Shown in pieces: positions 23,042 through 31,945 of a stretch of DNA of 64,000 bases. A program made the translations under genes and the position numbers. Origin of the DNA: Pseudomonas sp. BN102 (lineage in GTDB: Bacteria; Pseudomonadota; Gammaproteobacteria; Pseudomonadales; Pseudomonadaceae). Numbering within the stretch: position 1 is the first letter of the stretch; every line of letters begins with the position of its first letter. The notes beneath the pieces are model-generated. The model was not told where the DNA came from and did no database searches. It worked only from the letters and a program-made list of their open reading frames with translations. The stretch covers positions 124,001 through 188,000 of the forward strand of contig NZ_SSON01000070.1 in assembly GCF_029871245.1 (NCBI RefSeq), read 5' to 3'.

Positions 23042-24355
23042 ATGAGAACGCCCTACTGGTTCCCGCAGAGCTTCTTCTCGCGCACCCTCTGGCTGGTGCT
23101 CATCGTCGTGCTGTTCTCCAAGGCGCTGACCCTGGTCTACCTGATGATGAACGAGGACGTGCTGGTGGATCGCCAGTACAGCCACGGTGCCGCGCTGACC
23201 CTGCGCGCCTACTGGGCCGCAAGCGAAGAAGAACGCCACGATCTGGCCAAGGCCGCCGGCCTCAAGCGGGTGACCCGTGACGCCGTGCCGGCCAGCGAGC
23301 AGCATTGGCCCTACAGCGAGATATTCCAGCGCCAGATGCAGGCCGAACTCGGCCCGGGCACCGAAGTGCGCCTGCGCGCCCAGAGCCCGCCGGCGCTCTG
23401 GGTCCACGCCCCGGAGCTGGGCCCGGACTGGGTACGCATCCCGCTTTATCCACACCCCCTGCGCGGCCAGCGAATCTGGAGCGTGCTCGGCTGGTTCCTC
23501 GGCATCGGCCTGCTCTCCACCGCCGCGGCCTGGATCTTCGTGCGCCAGCTCAACGCACCGCTCAAGCGCCTGGTCTTCGCCGCCCGCCAGGTCGGCCAGG
23601 GGCGCAGCGTGCGCCTGCCGGTGAGCGACACGCCGAGCGAAATGGCCGAGGTGTATCGCGCCTTCAACCAGATGGCCGAAGACGTCGAGCGCGGCGCCCG
23701 CGAGCGCGAGCTGATGCTGGCCGGCGTTTCCCACGACCTGCGTACGCCGCTGACGCGCCTGCGTCTGTCACTGGAGCTGATGAGCAACGACTCCGAGCTG
23801 ACCGAGGACATGGTCCGCGACATCGAGGACATGGACGCCATCCTCGACCAGTTCCTCGCCTTCATCCGCGACGGCCGTGACGAGCGGGTGGAAGAGCTGG
23901 GCCTGGGCGAACTGGTGGAAGAAGTGGTGGCACCCTACAACCAGCAGGAGGAGCAGGTGCGCCTCTGCCTCGAACCGCTGCCGCATTTCCCGCTGCGGCG
24001 TGTGTCGATCAAGCGGCTGCTGGTGAACCTGATCGAGAACGCGCTGCGATATGGCGGTAACGGCGTCGAAGTGGCGGCCTTCCTCGCCGGCGACAACGCG
24101 GCGCCCTACGTGGTGCTCAGCGTCCTCGATCGCGGCGTCGGCATCGACCCCGCGGAACTGCAGGACATCTTCAACCCCTTCATCCGCGGTGACCTCGCTC
24201 GCGGCGGCAAGGGCACCGGCCTGGGTCTGGCGATCGTCAAGCGCATCGCCGCCCAGCACGGCGGCAGCGTCGAACTGCGCAACCGCTCCGGCGGTGGCCT
24301 GGAGGCGCGGGTCTGCCTGCCGCTGGGACTGCTGCTGCCGCGCGACGCTGTGTAG
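23042..24355 (+). CDS. amgS: Sensor histidine kinase AmgS (EnvZ-like)
   Basis: A 437-residue membrane sensor kinase. TM1 is near residues 12-35 (FFSRTLWLVLIVVLFSKALTLVYL), a periplasmic domain follows, and TM2 is near 142-165. A HAMP linker comes next, then the H-box SHDLRTPLTRL with phospho-His231, and the N, G1 and G2 ATP boxes (NLIENALRYGG, DRGVGIDP, GTGLGLAIV). Start 23042 gives a typical length; the frame is open from 22985, which would overlap amgR by 14 bp but has no ribosome site. AmgS senses membrane damage, including that from mistranslated proteins under aminoglycosides (known for P. aeruginosa). Confidence 0.94.
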   Translation: MRTPYWFPQSFFSRTLWLVLIVVLFSKALTLVYLMMNEDVLVDRQYSHGAALTLRAYWAASEEERHDLAKAAGLKRVTRDAVPASEQHWPYSEIFQRQMQAELGPGTEVRLRAQSPPALWVHAPELGPDWVRIPLYPHPLRGQRIWSVLGWFLGIGLLSTAAAWIFVRQLNAPLKRLVFAARQVGQGRSVRLPVSDTPSEMAEVYRAFNQMAEDVERGARERELMLAGVSHDLRTPLTRLRLSLELMSNDSELTEDMVRDIEDMDAILDQFLAFIRDGRDERVEELGLGELVEEVVAPYNQQEEQVRLCLEPLPHFPLRRVSIKRLLVNLIENALRYGGNGVEVAAFLAGDNAAPYVVLSVLDRGVGIDPAELQDIFNPFIRGDLARGGKGTGLGLAIVKRIAAQHGGSVELRNRSGGGLEARVCLPLGLLLPRDAV

Positions 24356-24493
24356 GTTCCTACGAAAACGGCCTGCGCTTCGGCCATGCGTCGTTAGAAA
24401 TCGGCTCGGCCTGCTCATTAACAGTCGTTAACTCCGCGTCCTCGCCGATTCCTGCCTAGCATGGCCATTGCTCGGCGCGTTTTCGTACGGAAC
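24356..24493. repeat. 138-bp MITE-like element with terminal inverted repeats
   Basis: GTTCCTACGAAAACG (24356-24370) is repeated in inverse orientation as CGTTTTCGTACGGAAC (24478-24493), differing by one inserted base. The element starts on the base after the amgS stop codon and carries no convincing gene. A shorter internal pairing is GGCC...GGCC near 24370-24390. Such non-coding elements with terminal inverted repeats are typical of miniature mobile elements. No second copy is present in the window. Confidence 0.55.
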
Positions 24494-24653
24494 GGGATAC
24501 CGCAAGGGGCCCGGTAGGGGCGCTTCCCTCCCTGAAATCCCTTCGGTCACTGATTCGTGCCTGCCATCGGCGGTGATGCCATGGCGCCATATTTCGGCGT
24601 ACGCTGGTCCGGCGCTGGGCTATCCTCAGCTTGCGCACCGACATGAGGTCAGT

Positions 24654-27600
24654 ATGCCAGCCGCTTCCTTCCGACTGCCCCAATGGACCTGGTGGTTGCC
24701 CTTGCCGCTGCTGCATCTGGCCACCTGGATCTCCCTGGCGACCCAGACCTCCAGCGGCCTGGCCGTCTGGTACCTGCCCTTTGCCCTCGGCCTGGTGTTC
24801 TGCCTCTGGTGGGGCGCTCGGGTGTTGCCCGCCATTTATTTCAACGCCCTGCTCAGCGTGTCCCTCTGGGATATGGACTGGCACTGGGCGGCGCTCTATG
24901 CGCTGCCAGAAACACTCAGCGTCGCGGCGGGCTGGTGGTTACTCAGGCGCGCCGGTTGCCATGCCGACCTGCGGGACTTCCGCGAGTTGCTGCGCTTCAT
25001 GTTCTACGGCGTGCTGTTGCCGGTCAGCCTGCTGGTCTACGGCGAACAGGCGGCCCTGTTGCTGAGCGGCAATCCCGCCAAGGACAGCTGGGGCAATGCC
25101 GCCCTGCTGGTCTGGCCCGGCGCCAGCCTGACCACCCTGGCCGTCAGCCTGCCGCTGCTGACCTACCTGACACCGCTGTTCAGCCGCCGTGGCTGGGTGC
25201 CCGAGCCGGTGGAGGCGCTGCCGGAAACCCTGCACCGCCTGCCGCCCTGGCCGCTGCTGCTGGCCCTCGCGTTGCTGATTCCCTGGTTGCTGACCGTGGT
25301 GCCGCTGATCGTCACCCTGCCGCCCATCGGCCTGATGATGCTCGGCCTGGCGCTGGTCTGGGGCTTCCCGGGCGCCCTCTGCGGCGCCGGTCTCACCGCA
25401 GTGACCGTCCTTGCCATCCCGGCGCTGCGCCAACTGGGCGGCAGCACCTTGGCGGACCCGCAGTCGGGCATCGAGCTGTATTTCAGCGTGCTCCTGCTGA
25501 CGATGTCCGCCCTGCTGGTGGGTCGCAGCCTCAGCGACCTGCGCCTGGCCCTCGGCCGCCGCGACGAGATGCAGAAGGAACTGGCCCTGACCAACCTGGC
25601 CCTGCAGGCCAGCCCCCTGGGGGTGACCATTGCCGACGCGCGCCAGCCGGACCAGCCGCTGATCTACTGCAACCCGGCCTTCGAGCAGATGAGCGGCTAT
25701 GCGCGCGAGGAGGCCCTCGGCAACAACTGGCGCTTCCTGCTGCACCACGACCGCAACCAGTCCGAGCTGCCGCGCCTGCAGGACGCCCTGCAACGCGGCG
25801 AGCAATGTCACCTGGTGCTGCGCAACTATCGCAAGGACGGCAGCCTGTTCTGGAACGAGATCACCGTGGCGCCCATGCGCGACGGCCAGGGCATCAGCCA
25901 CTTCGTCGCCCTGCAGCACGACGTCAGCAGTCGCGAGATGCTGGCCGAGGAGCTGGATACGCGCCGCGAGGAACTGCTGCGCCAGACCCACCTGCTGAAC
26001 CAGACCGAGGCCATCGCCGACATCGGCAGCTGGGTACTGGAAATCAGCTCCCTGAAGATGGCCTGGAGCGAGGGTAGCTTCCGTATCTATGAACTGGACC
26101 CCGGCGTCGGCGCTCCCAGCCTGGGGCAGATGCTGAGTTTCTTCGATCCCGCCAGCCGCGCCCTGCTGGAAGACACCCTGGAACACTGCCTGCGCAGTGC
26201 CGAGCCCTTCGACGTCGAGTTGCGCATGCAGGGCGCCCGGGGCACTTCGCGCTGGCTGCGGCTCAAGGGCCTCGCCGAGCACGACGGCGACCAGGTGATC
26301 CGCATCTATGGCGCCATGCTCGACCTGACCAGCCAGAAGCGCGCCGAACGCCTGCAGCACGAACGCGACAAGCACCTGCACCTGTTCTTCGAAGCCCCGC
26401 TGATGGGCATGGCCCTGTGCACCCCGGACCAGCGTTGGGAAGAGGTCAACTACAAGCTCTGCAGCATCCTCGGCCGCTCCCGCGACCAATTGCGCGGCGT
26501 CGACTGGATGAGCATGACCCTGGTCGAGGACCGCACTGCCGAAGAGGCCCTGCTGGAAGAGGTGCGCAGCGGCAAGCGCGACGGTTACGAGCTGGACAAA
26601 CGCTTCATGAAAGGCTCCGGCGGCACTGTGCATGCGCGGGTCAACGTGCGCGGCGTACGCGATCTGGATGGCCAGCTCTACGCCCTGTTGGCGCTGGTGG
26701 AAGACATCAGCGCCCGGCATGAGGCCGAAGCGCGTTACCGCACCCTGGTGGAGCACGCGCCCGAGGCGATCCTGGTGTTCGATCCGCAGCACGGCATAGT
26801 CGAGGCCAACGAGAACGCCGCGCGCCTGTTCGGCCTGTCCCGCGAGCAGCTCAACGGTCATATGCCCACCACCTTCAGCCCGCCGTTGCAGGCCGACGGC
26901 CGGTCGTCGCGGGAGGTGGGCAATGCCCACACCCGCGCGGCGCTCAAGGGCGACACGCCCACCTTCGACTGGCTGATGCGCGATGTGAACGGCCGGGTCC
27001 GCCCCTGTGAGGTGCGCCTGGTGCGCCTGCCCGGCGAAGGCCGGCCGCTGATCCGCCTGAGCATCACCGATATCTCCGAGCGCCAGCGCTACCAGCGCGA
27101 AATCGAACGCCTGGCCTACAGCGACGAGCTCACCGGGCTGCCCAACCGACGGCTGCTGCTCGATCGCCTGCAGCACGCCATGGCCCGCGAGTTGCGCGAA
27201 GCACGCTGCGGCGCATTGCTGTTCATCGACCTGGACCACTTCAAGACAGTCAACGACAGCCTCGGCCACCCGGTGGGCGACGCCCTGCTGCGGGAAGTCA
27301 CCGCGCGCCTGGCCGGCTGCCTGCGCAACGAGGACACCCTGGCGCGCCTCGGCGGCGATGAGTTCGTGGTGTTGCTGGAGGCCCTGGCCGACACCCCGGA
27401 ACAGGCCGGCAAGCTCGCCGCCGAGGTGGGCGACAAGCTGCTGCAGAGCCTGCACGGCAGCTACATCATCGGCGAGCATGAACTGGTGGTCAGCGCCAGT
27501 ATCGGCATCGCCCTGCACCCCTTCGCCGAGCAGGGCGCGGCGGATGTGCTCAAGCAGGCGGACACGGCGATGTACCGGGCCAAGCAGTCCGGGCGCAACG

Positions 27601-28436
27601 CGCTGCACTTTTTCGCCCCGGAAATGCAGGCGGCCATCGACCAGCGCCTGCAGTTGCAGAGCGAACTGCGCCAGGCCATCGACCGCAACCAGCTGAGCCT
27701 GGAATTCCAGCCGCAGCTGGCCCTGGCAGACGGCCGGGTGATAGGGGCCGAGGCGCTGATGCGCTGGCACCACCCCACCCGGGGCGAGATACCCCCGGCG
27801 CAGTTCATCCCGTTGGCGGAAGAGACCGGACTGATCCTCGAACTCTCGGACTGGATGCTGGAGCGCGCCTGCGGCTGCCTGGCCCGCTGGCAATCGGATT
27901 GGCCCTGGCTGGTGCTGGCGATCAACGTCAGCCCCCGCGAGCTGCGCAAGCCCGGTTTCGTCGAACGCATCAGCAACGCCCTGCAGCGCTATGGCGTACC
28001 GGCCGGACGCCTGGAGCTGGAAATCACCGAAGGCAGCCTGCTGGAGGAAGTGGAACAGTGCATTGCCGCCATGCAGGCACTCAAGACGCTGGGCGTGCGT
28101 TTCGCCATCGACGATTTCGGTACCGGCTATTCATCCCTCGCCTACCTCAAGCGCCTGCCCCTGGACCGCCTGAAGATCGACCGCAGCTTCGTCGACGGCC
28201 TGGCCAGGGACGCCAGTGATCTGGCGCTGGTGGAAACCATCCTGGCCATCGGCCGCAACCTCGGCCTGGAATGCATAGCCGAGGGCATCGAAAGCGAAGA
28301 GCAGTTGGCCATGCTGCGCCAGCGTGGTTGTGAGTTGGCCCAGGGCTACCACTTCAGTCGGCCGCTGGACGAGGCGGGCTTCCAGAGCTGGATTCGCGCG
28401 CGCGAAGGTTCGCAAGTGATGGAAAGGAGCCTGTAG
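24654..28436 (+). CDS. MASE1-PASx4-GGDEF-EAL cyclic-di-GMP synthase/phosphodiesterase
   Basis: A 1260-residue inner-membrane protein that should make and/or degrade c-di-GMP. Residues about 1-290 are a multi-helix MASE1-like sensor. Four PAS-like segments follow (about 305-425, 440-560, 565-690, 695-820). The first is LOV-like, but the photoactive Cys position in GNNWRFLL is Trp359. The GGDEF domain has an intact active site (GGDEF from residue 900) and an inhibitory RxxD site (RNED) five residues upstream. The EAL domain (Glu1033 in GAEALMRW) keeps DDFGTGYSS, EITEGSL and AQGYHFSRP, so both activities look possible. Start 24654 follows a weak GAGGTC site; the frame is open from 24468. Architecture resembles E. 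coli DgcE (YegE). Its stop codon lies within a palindromic repeat. Confidence 0.92.
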   Translation: MPAASFRLPQWTWWLPLPLLHLATWISLATQTSSGLAVWYLPFALGLVFCLWWGARVLPAIYFNALLSVSLWDMDWHWAALYALPETLSVAAGWWLLRRAGCHADLRDFRELLRFMFYGVLLPVSLLVYGEQAALLLSGNPAKDSWGNAALLVWPGASLTTLAVSLPLLTYLTPLFSRRGWVPEPVEALPETLHRLPPWPLLLALALLIPWLLTVVPLIVTLPPIGLMMLGLALVWGFPGALCGAGLTAVTVLAIPALRQLGGSTLADPQSGIELYFSVLLLTMSALLVGRSLSDLRLALGRRDEMQKELALTNLALQASPLGVTIADARQPDQPLIYCNPAFEQMSGYAREEALGNNWRFLLHHDRNQSELPRLQDALQRGEQCHLVLRNYRKDGSLFWNEITVAPMRDGQGISHFVALQHDVSSREMLAEELDTRREELLRQTHLLNQTEAIADIGSWVLEISSLKMAWSEGSFRIYELDPGVGAPSLGQMLSFFDPASRALLEDTLEHCLRSAEPFDVELRMQGARGTSRWLRLKGLAEHDGDQVIRIYGAMLDLTSQKRAERLQHERDKHLHLFFEAPLMGMALCTPDQRWEEVNYKLCSILGRSRDQLRGVDWMSMTLVEDRTAEEALLEEVRSGKRDGYELDKRFMKGSGGTVHARVNVRGVRDLDGQLYALLALVEDISARHEAEARYRTLVEHAPEAILVFDPQHGIVEANENAARLFGLSREQLNGHMPTTFSPPLQADGRSSREVGNAHTRAALKGDTPTFDWLMRDVNGRVRPCEVRLVRLPGEGRPLIRLSITDISERQRYQREIERLAYSDELTGLPNRRLLLDRLQHAMARELREARCGALLFIDLDHFKTVNDSLGHPVGDALLREVTARLAGCLRNEDTLARLGGDEFVVLLEALADTPEQAGKLAAEVGDKLLQSLHGSYIIGEHELVVSASIGIALHPFAEQGAADVLKQADTAMYRAKQSGRNALHFFAPEMQAAIDQRLQLQSELRQAIDRNQLSLEFQPQLALADGRVIGAEALMRWHHPTRGEIPPAQFIPLAEETGLILELSDWMLERACGCLARWQSDWPWLVLAINVSPRELRKPGFVERISNALQRYGVPAGRLELEITEGSLLEEVEQCIAAMQALKTLGVRFAIDDFGTGYSSLAYLKRLPLDRLKIDRSFVDGLARDASDLALVETILAIGRNLGLECIAEGIESEEQLAMLRQRGCELAQGYHFSRPLDEAGFQSWIRAREGSQVMERSL

Positions 28437-28527
28437 GGGCGAATTCATTCGCCAAGGGCTGCGCAGCAGCCCCATTCCCTCTCAGGGCAGCCCTTCGGCC
28501 TGCTTGGCGAATGAATTCGCCCCCACA
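28432..28527. repeat. Palindromic element, TGTGGGGGCGAAT family, copy 2 (long form)
   Basis: The outer arms TGTAGGGGCGAATTCATTCGCC and their complement ending ATTCGCCCCCACA enclose a centre with the nested hairpin GGGCTGC/GCAGCCC. The element separates the convergent GGDEF-EAL and rimK genes, and its first bases TGTAG contain the TAG stop of the GGDEF-EAL gene. Confidence 0.85.
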
Positions 28528-28544
28528 GAGGAGAGCCATCCGGC

Positions 28545-29450
28545 TCACCCCTTGCCTTTCGTCCGCGTCGAGTTCGGGCAGGCATTCTTCTCCAGGTACT
28601 GGATGATGATGCTGCCCAGGTCCTGGCCGGTGGTGGTCTCGATGCCTTCCAGGCCGGGCGAGGAGTTCACCTCCATCACGAGCGGGCCGTGGTGGGAGCG
28701 CAGAATGTCCACGCCCGCCACCGACAGGCCCATGACCTTGGCCGCGCGGATGGCGGTCATGCGCTCTTCCGGGGTGATCTTGATCAGGCTGGCCGAACCG
28801 CCCCGGTGCAGGTTGGAGCGGAACTCGCCGGGCTTGGCCTGGCGCTTCATCGCCGCGATCACCTTGTCGCCTACCACGAAGCAGCGGATGTCGGCGCCGC
28901 CGGCTTCGCGGATGTATTCCTGCACCATGATGTTCTGCTTCAGCCCCATGAAGGCCTCGATCACCGATTCCGCCGCCTTCTCCGTTTCGCAGAGCACCAC
29001 GCCTATGCCCTGGGTGCCTTCCAGCACCTTGATCACCAGCGGCGCGCCATTGACCATGCGGATCAGGTCGGGGATGTCGTCCGGGGAGTGAGCGAAACCG
29101 GTTACCGGCAGGCCAATACCCTTGCGCGACAGCAGCTGCAGCGAGCGCAGCTTGTCCCGCGAGCGGCTGATGGCCACCGATTCGTTGAGCGGAAACACGC
29201 CCATCATCTCGAACTGGCGCAACACCGCGCAGCCATAGAAGGTGACCGAGGCGCCGATGCGCGGGATCACCGCGTCGAAGCCTTCCAGCGGCTGGCCGCG
29301 ATAGTGGATCTGCGGCTTGTGGCTGGCGATGTTCATATAGGCGCGCAGGGTGTCTATCACCACCATCTCATGGCCGCGCTGATGGCCGGCCTCCACCAGG
29401 CGGCGAGTCGAATACAGGCGCGGATTGCGCGATAACACGGCGATTTTCAT
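28545..29450 (-). CDS. rimK: Ribosomal protein S6 glutamate ligase
   Basis: RimK is an ATP-grasp ligase that adds glutamates to the C-terminus of ribosomal protein S6. The 301-residue protein starts [21 protein letters not shown] and has the ATP-grasp elements ([74 protein letters not shown]). Length equals the E. coli/PAO1 proteins. The frame extends upstream through the protease gene, but the ATG at 29450 overlaps that gene's TGA (ATGA), indicating translational coupling. In P. fluorescens RimK activity is tied to c-di-GMP and a neighbouring protease, RimB. Confidence 0.95.
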   Translation of the reverse strand: MKIAVLSRNPRLYSTRRLVEAGHQRGHEMVVIDTLRAYMNIASHKPQIHYRGQPLEGFDAVIPRIGASVTFYGCAVLRQFEMMGVFPLNESVAISRSRDKLRSLQLLSRKGIGLPVTGFAHSPDDIPDLIRMVNGAPLVIKVLEGTQGIGVVLCETEKAAESVIEAFMGLKQNIMVQEYIREAGGADIRCFVVGDKVIAAMKRQAKPGEFRSNLHRGGSASLIKITPEERMTAIRAAKVMGLSVAGVDILRSHHGPLVMEVNSSPGLEGIETTTGQDLGSIIIQYLEKNACPNSTRTKGKG

Positions 29451-29911
29451 TGGGCACCCGGAACGGAAAGAGTCGGTTTTTCTTGTACGTAGGTGAGGGC
29501 CGGATTGACCACCAGCTGCGCCTGTACCAGGGCCTTGGAGCCCAGCAGTACGCGGTAGCGCATGGTCTTGCGGCAGGCCAGGGTGAACTCGATGGGCCAG
29601 ACCCGATCGCCAAGCGCCACCTGGGTGCGGATGACATAGCGGGTCTGTGCCTGGCCGTTGGAACTCTTGATGGTCTTCACCGAGACCACCTGCGCCTCGC
29701 AACGGTGCCGCCGCTGCACCAGGGTGCCGAGGTGCGCGGTGAACCGGACCCAGCGCTCGCCGTGCTTCTGGAAGGGCACTATGTCGCTGGCGTGCAGGGT
29801 GGAGGTGCTGGCGCCGGTATCGATCTTCGCGCGCAGGCCGACCATGCCGAGTTCCGGCAGGGCGATCCACTCACGGAGGCCGATCACGGAGAGATGGTCG
29901 AAAGTCTTCAC
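29447..29911 (-). CDS. rimB: RimB-like retropepsin-type (ATP-dependent zinc protease family) protein
   Basis: A 154-residue protein with an aspartic-protease-like [11 protein letters not shown] motif (Asp31) inside a small beta-rich domain ([24 protein letters not shown]...[10 protein letters not shown]). This is the family often labelled RimK-associated or ATP-dependent zinc protease, although the DTGA motif points to a retropepsin fold. The GTG at 29911 is preferred (GGAAAG 7-8 bases before, homology begins [14 protein letters not shown]); an ATG at 29953 would add 14 residues. It overlaps rimK by 4 bp. In P. fluorescens RimB modulates RimK-modified S6 (established); function here is by context. 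Confidence 0.85.
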   Translation of the reverse strand: MKTFDHLSVIGLREWIALPELGMVGLRAKIDTGASTSTLHASDIVPFQKHGERWVRFTAHLGTLVQRRHRCEAQVVSVKTIKSSNGQAQTRYVIRTQVALGDRVWPIEFTLACRKTMRYRVLLGSKALVQAQLVVNPALTYVQEKPTLSVPGAQ

Positions 29912-30033
29912 TGCAGGCTTTCCGGTAAAGTTGGCGCATTCTAGTGGGCCCATGTGACAACTGCACCTGGGCCCTGGCTGAGCTTAGACCGGGCTGGCGA
30001 ATGAGGCAGGCCCGGGCGCGACGGAAATGAGTC

Positions 30034-30432
30034 ATGAGAGAAAAAGACCGCAAAGACGATGACAAGGTGCGCCTCGACAAGTGGCTCTGGGCTGCGCGTT
30101 TCTACAAGACCCGCGCCCTGGCCAAGGAAGCGATCGAAGGTGGCAAGGTCCATCACCACGGCGAGCGCTGCAAGCCGTCCAAGGAGCCGCGGGTCGGCGA
30201 CGAGTACGTGATCCGCGCCGGCTTCGACGAACGCACCGTCATCGTTCGCGCCCTCTCCGCAGTGCGTCGTGGCGCCCCCGAAGCCCAGGCGCTCTATGAA
30301 GAAACCGCCGAGAGCGTGGCCAGGCGCGAAGAGGCCGCCGCGATGCGCAAGGCTGGCGCCCTGGGGGTGCAGACCGAGGGGCGACCGACCAAGAAGCAGC
30401 GGCGGCAGATCTTTCGCCTGCCGGATCAGTAG
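30034..30432 (+). CDS. hslR: Heat shock protein 15, ribosome-associated S4 RNA-binding protein
   Basis: A 132-residue small basic protein. The S4 domain is near the N-terminus (VRLDKWLWAARFYKTRALAKEAIEGGKVHHHGERCKPSKEPRVGDEYVI, about 12-65), followed by a charged C-terminal extension ending KKQRRQIFRLPDQ. Hsp15 binds free 50S subunits carrying a nascent chain and helps recycle them (known in E. coli). It is divergent from rimB, 122 bp apart, and in the same neighbourhood as hslO, as in PAO1. Confidence 0.93.
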   Translation: MREKDRKDDDKVRLDKWLWAARFYKTRALAKEAIEGGKVHHHGERCKPSKEPRVGDEYVIRAGFDERTVIVRALSAVRRGAPEAQALYEETAESVARREEAAAMRKAGALGVQTEGRPTKKQRRQIFRLPDQ

Positions 30433-30592
30433 GCCAGGAAGCCACGCCCGGCGGACGCTGGACGGGCCAATGCCGAGCAGGCGGCACGCGGCCCCCCTCA
30501 GCTGTTACTCCAGCAGCGCGCCGAGGGATTTGCCGAGCAGGCTCGGATGGGGGATCAGCTCCAGGGTCTCGCAGGCCGCTTGGCCAGCTGCT

Positions 30593-31945
30593 TCATGACG
30601 CACTGGCCAGCGGAACGATCCTGGGCAGGCCGATACCCTGGTAGTGCAGGCCGGCCGCGGTCACCTGGTCAGGGTTGTAGAGGTTGCGTCCATCGATGAC
30701 GAGGCGGTCGCGCAGCTTGCTGGCCAGGAACTCGAAGTCCACCACGCGGAAGGCCTTCCACTCGGTGCAGATCACCAGGGCGTCGGCGTCTTGTACGGTG
30801 TCGTCGCGGGTGGCGCAGAGCACCAGGTCGTCGCGGTAGCCGTAGAGGCGCCGGCAGTCGGACATGGCTTCCGGGTCGAAGGCGCGCACCGTGGCGCCCT
30901 CGTGCCACAGCGCTTCCAACAGGTAGCGTATCGGTGCTTCGCGCATGTCGTCGGTGTCGGGCTTGAAGGCCAGGCCCCACACGGCTATCGACTTGCCCTT
31001 GAGGCCCTCGGGGTAGTGGTTCTGCAGCTTGCGGAACAGCACCTGGCGCTGTTCCTCGTTGACCTCGTGCACGGTTCTCAGCAGGCGCAGCTGGAAACCG
31101 TTCATGTGACAGGTGTGCAGCAGGGAGCGCAGGTCCTTGGGAGAGCAGGAGCCGCCGAAACCGCAACCGGGGTGGATATAGTGGAAACCGATGTGCGGGT
31201 CGGAACCGATGCCCTTGCGCACCGACTCGATGTCGGCGCCGACCTGTTCGGCCAGGTTGGCCAGTTCGTTCATCAGGCTGATGCGGGTCACGAGCATGGC
31301 GTTGGCCGCGTACTTGGTCAGCTCCGCGCTGCGGTTGTCCATGAAGATCAGCTTGTCGTGGTTGCGGCAGAAGGGTGCGTAGAGCTCGGCGAGCTGACTG
31401 CGGGCCACTTCGTCCTCGCTGCCGACGATGATGCGGTCAGGGCGGGTACAGTCGTTGACGGCGTTGCCTTCCTTGAGGAATTCGGGGTTGGATACCACGC
31501 GTACCTTCAGGTGCTCCTTGCCCAGCTCAACCAGGGCTTCGCGCGCCGTCTCCAGTACTCGGGCGGCAGTGCCGACCGGTACGGTGGACTTGATCACCAG
31601 GGTACGATCGGCCTCCATGTGGCGCACGATCTCCCGCGCCACGCCGAGTACGCGGCGCAGGTCGGCGGAGCCGTCTTCATCCGCCGGCGCGCCCACCGCG
31701 ATGAAGATCAGCTGCCCATGGATCACCGCATCACCGGACCGGGTGCTGAACGACAGCCGCCCTTCGCGCAGGTTGTTGTCGATCAAGGCGGACAGGCCCG
31801 GCTCCTGGATCGGTGGCACGGCCTTTCGCAGTTGCTGGATCTTCTTTTCGTCGATATCGACGCACAGGACCCGATGACCGACGTCGGCCAAGGCCGCGGC
31901 CTGGGCAAGACCGACGTAACCGGTCCCGAATACGCTGACATCCAT
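30593..31945 (-). CDS. ugd: UDP-glucose 6-dehydrogenase
   Basis: Oxidises UDP-glucose to UDP-glucuronate with two NAD+, feeding polysaccharide or lipid A modification. The 450-residue protein starts MDVSVFGTGYVGLAQAAALADVGH (Rossmann glycine motif) and has the catalytic-cysteine region GCGFGGSCSPKDL with Cys267; the usual Phe after the Cys is Ser here. Central helices (NMNELANLAEQVG type) and the C-terminal UDP-binding domain (AVWGLAFKPDTDDMREAPI) are intact. The frame is open upstream to 32056, but homology begins at 31945. It is convergent with hslR. I do not recall a ugd gene here in PAO1. Confidence 0.92.
   Translation of the reverse strand: MDVSVFGTGYVGLAQAAALADVGHRVLCVDIDEKKIQQLRKAVPPIQEPGLSALIDNNLREGRLSFSTRSGDAVIHGQLIFIAVGAPADEDGSADLRRVLGVAREIVRHMEADRTLVIKSTVPVGTAARVLETAREALVELGKEHLKVRVVSNPEFLKEGNAVNDCTRPDRIIVGSEDEVARSQLAELYAPFCRNHDKLIFMDNRSAELTKYAANAMLVTRISLMNELANLAEQVGADIESVRKGIGSDPHIGFHYIHPGCGFGGSCSPKDLRSLLHTCHMNGFQLRLLRTVHEVNEEQRQVLFRKLQNHYPEGLKGKSIAVWGLAFKPDTDDMREAPIRYLLEALWHEGATVRAFDPEAMSDCRRLYGYRDDLVLCATRDDTVQDADALVICTEWKAFRVVDFEFLASKLRDRLVIDGRNLYNPDQVTAAGLHYQGIGLPRIVPLASAS

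Noticed and set aside
24939-27893. 984-codon minus-strand frame inside the GGDEF-EAL gene
   Set aside because: No domain pattern; the plus-strand product has complete MASE1, PAS, GGDEF and EAL signatures.
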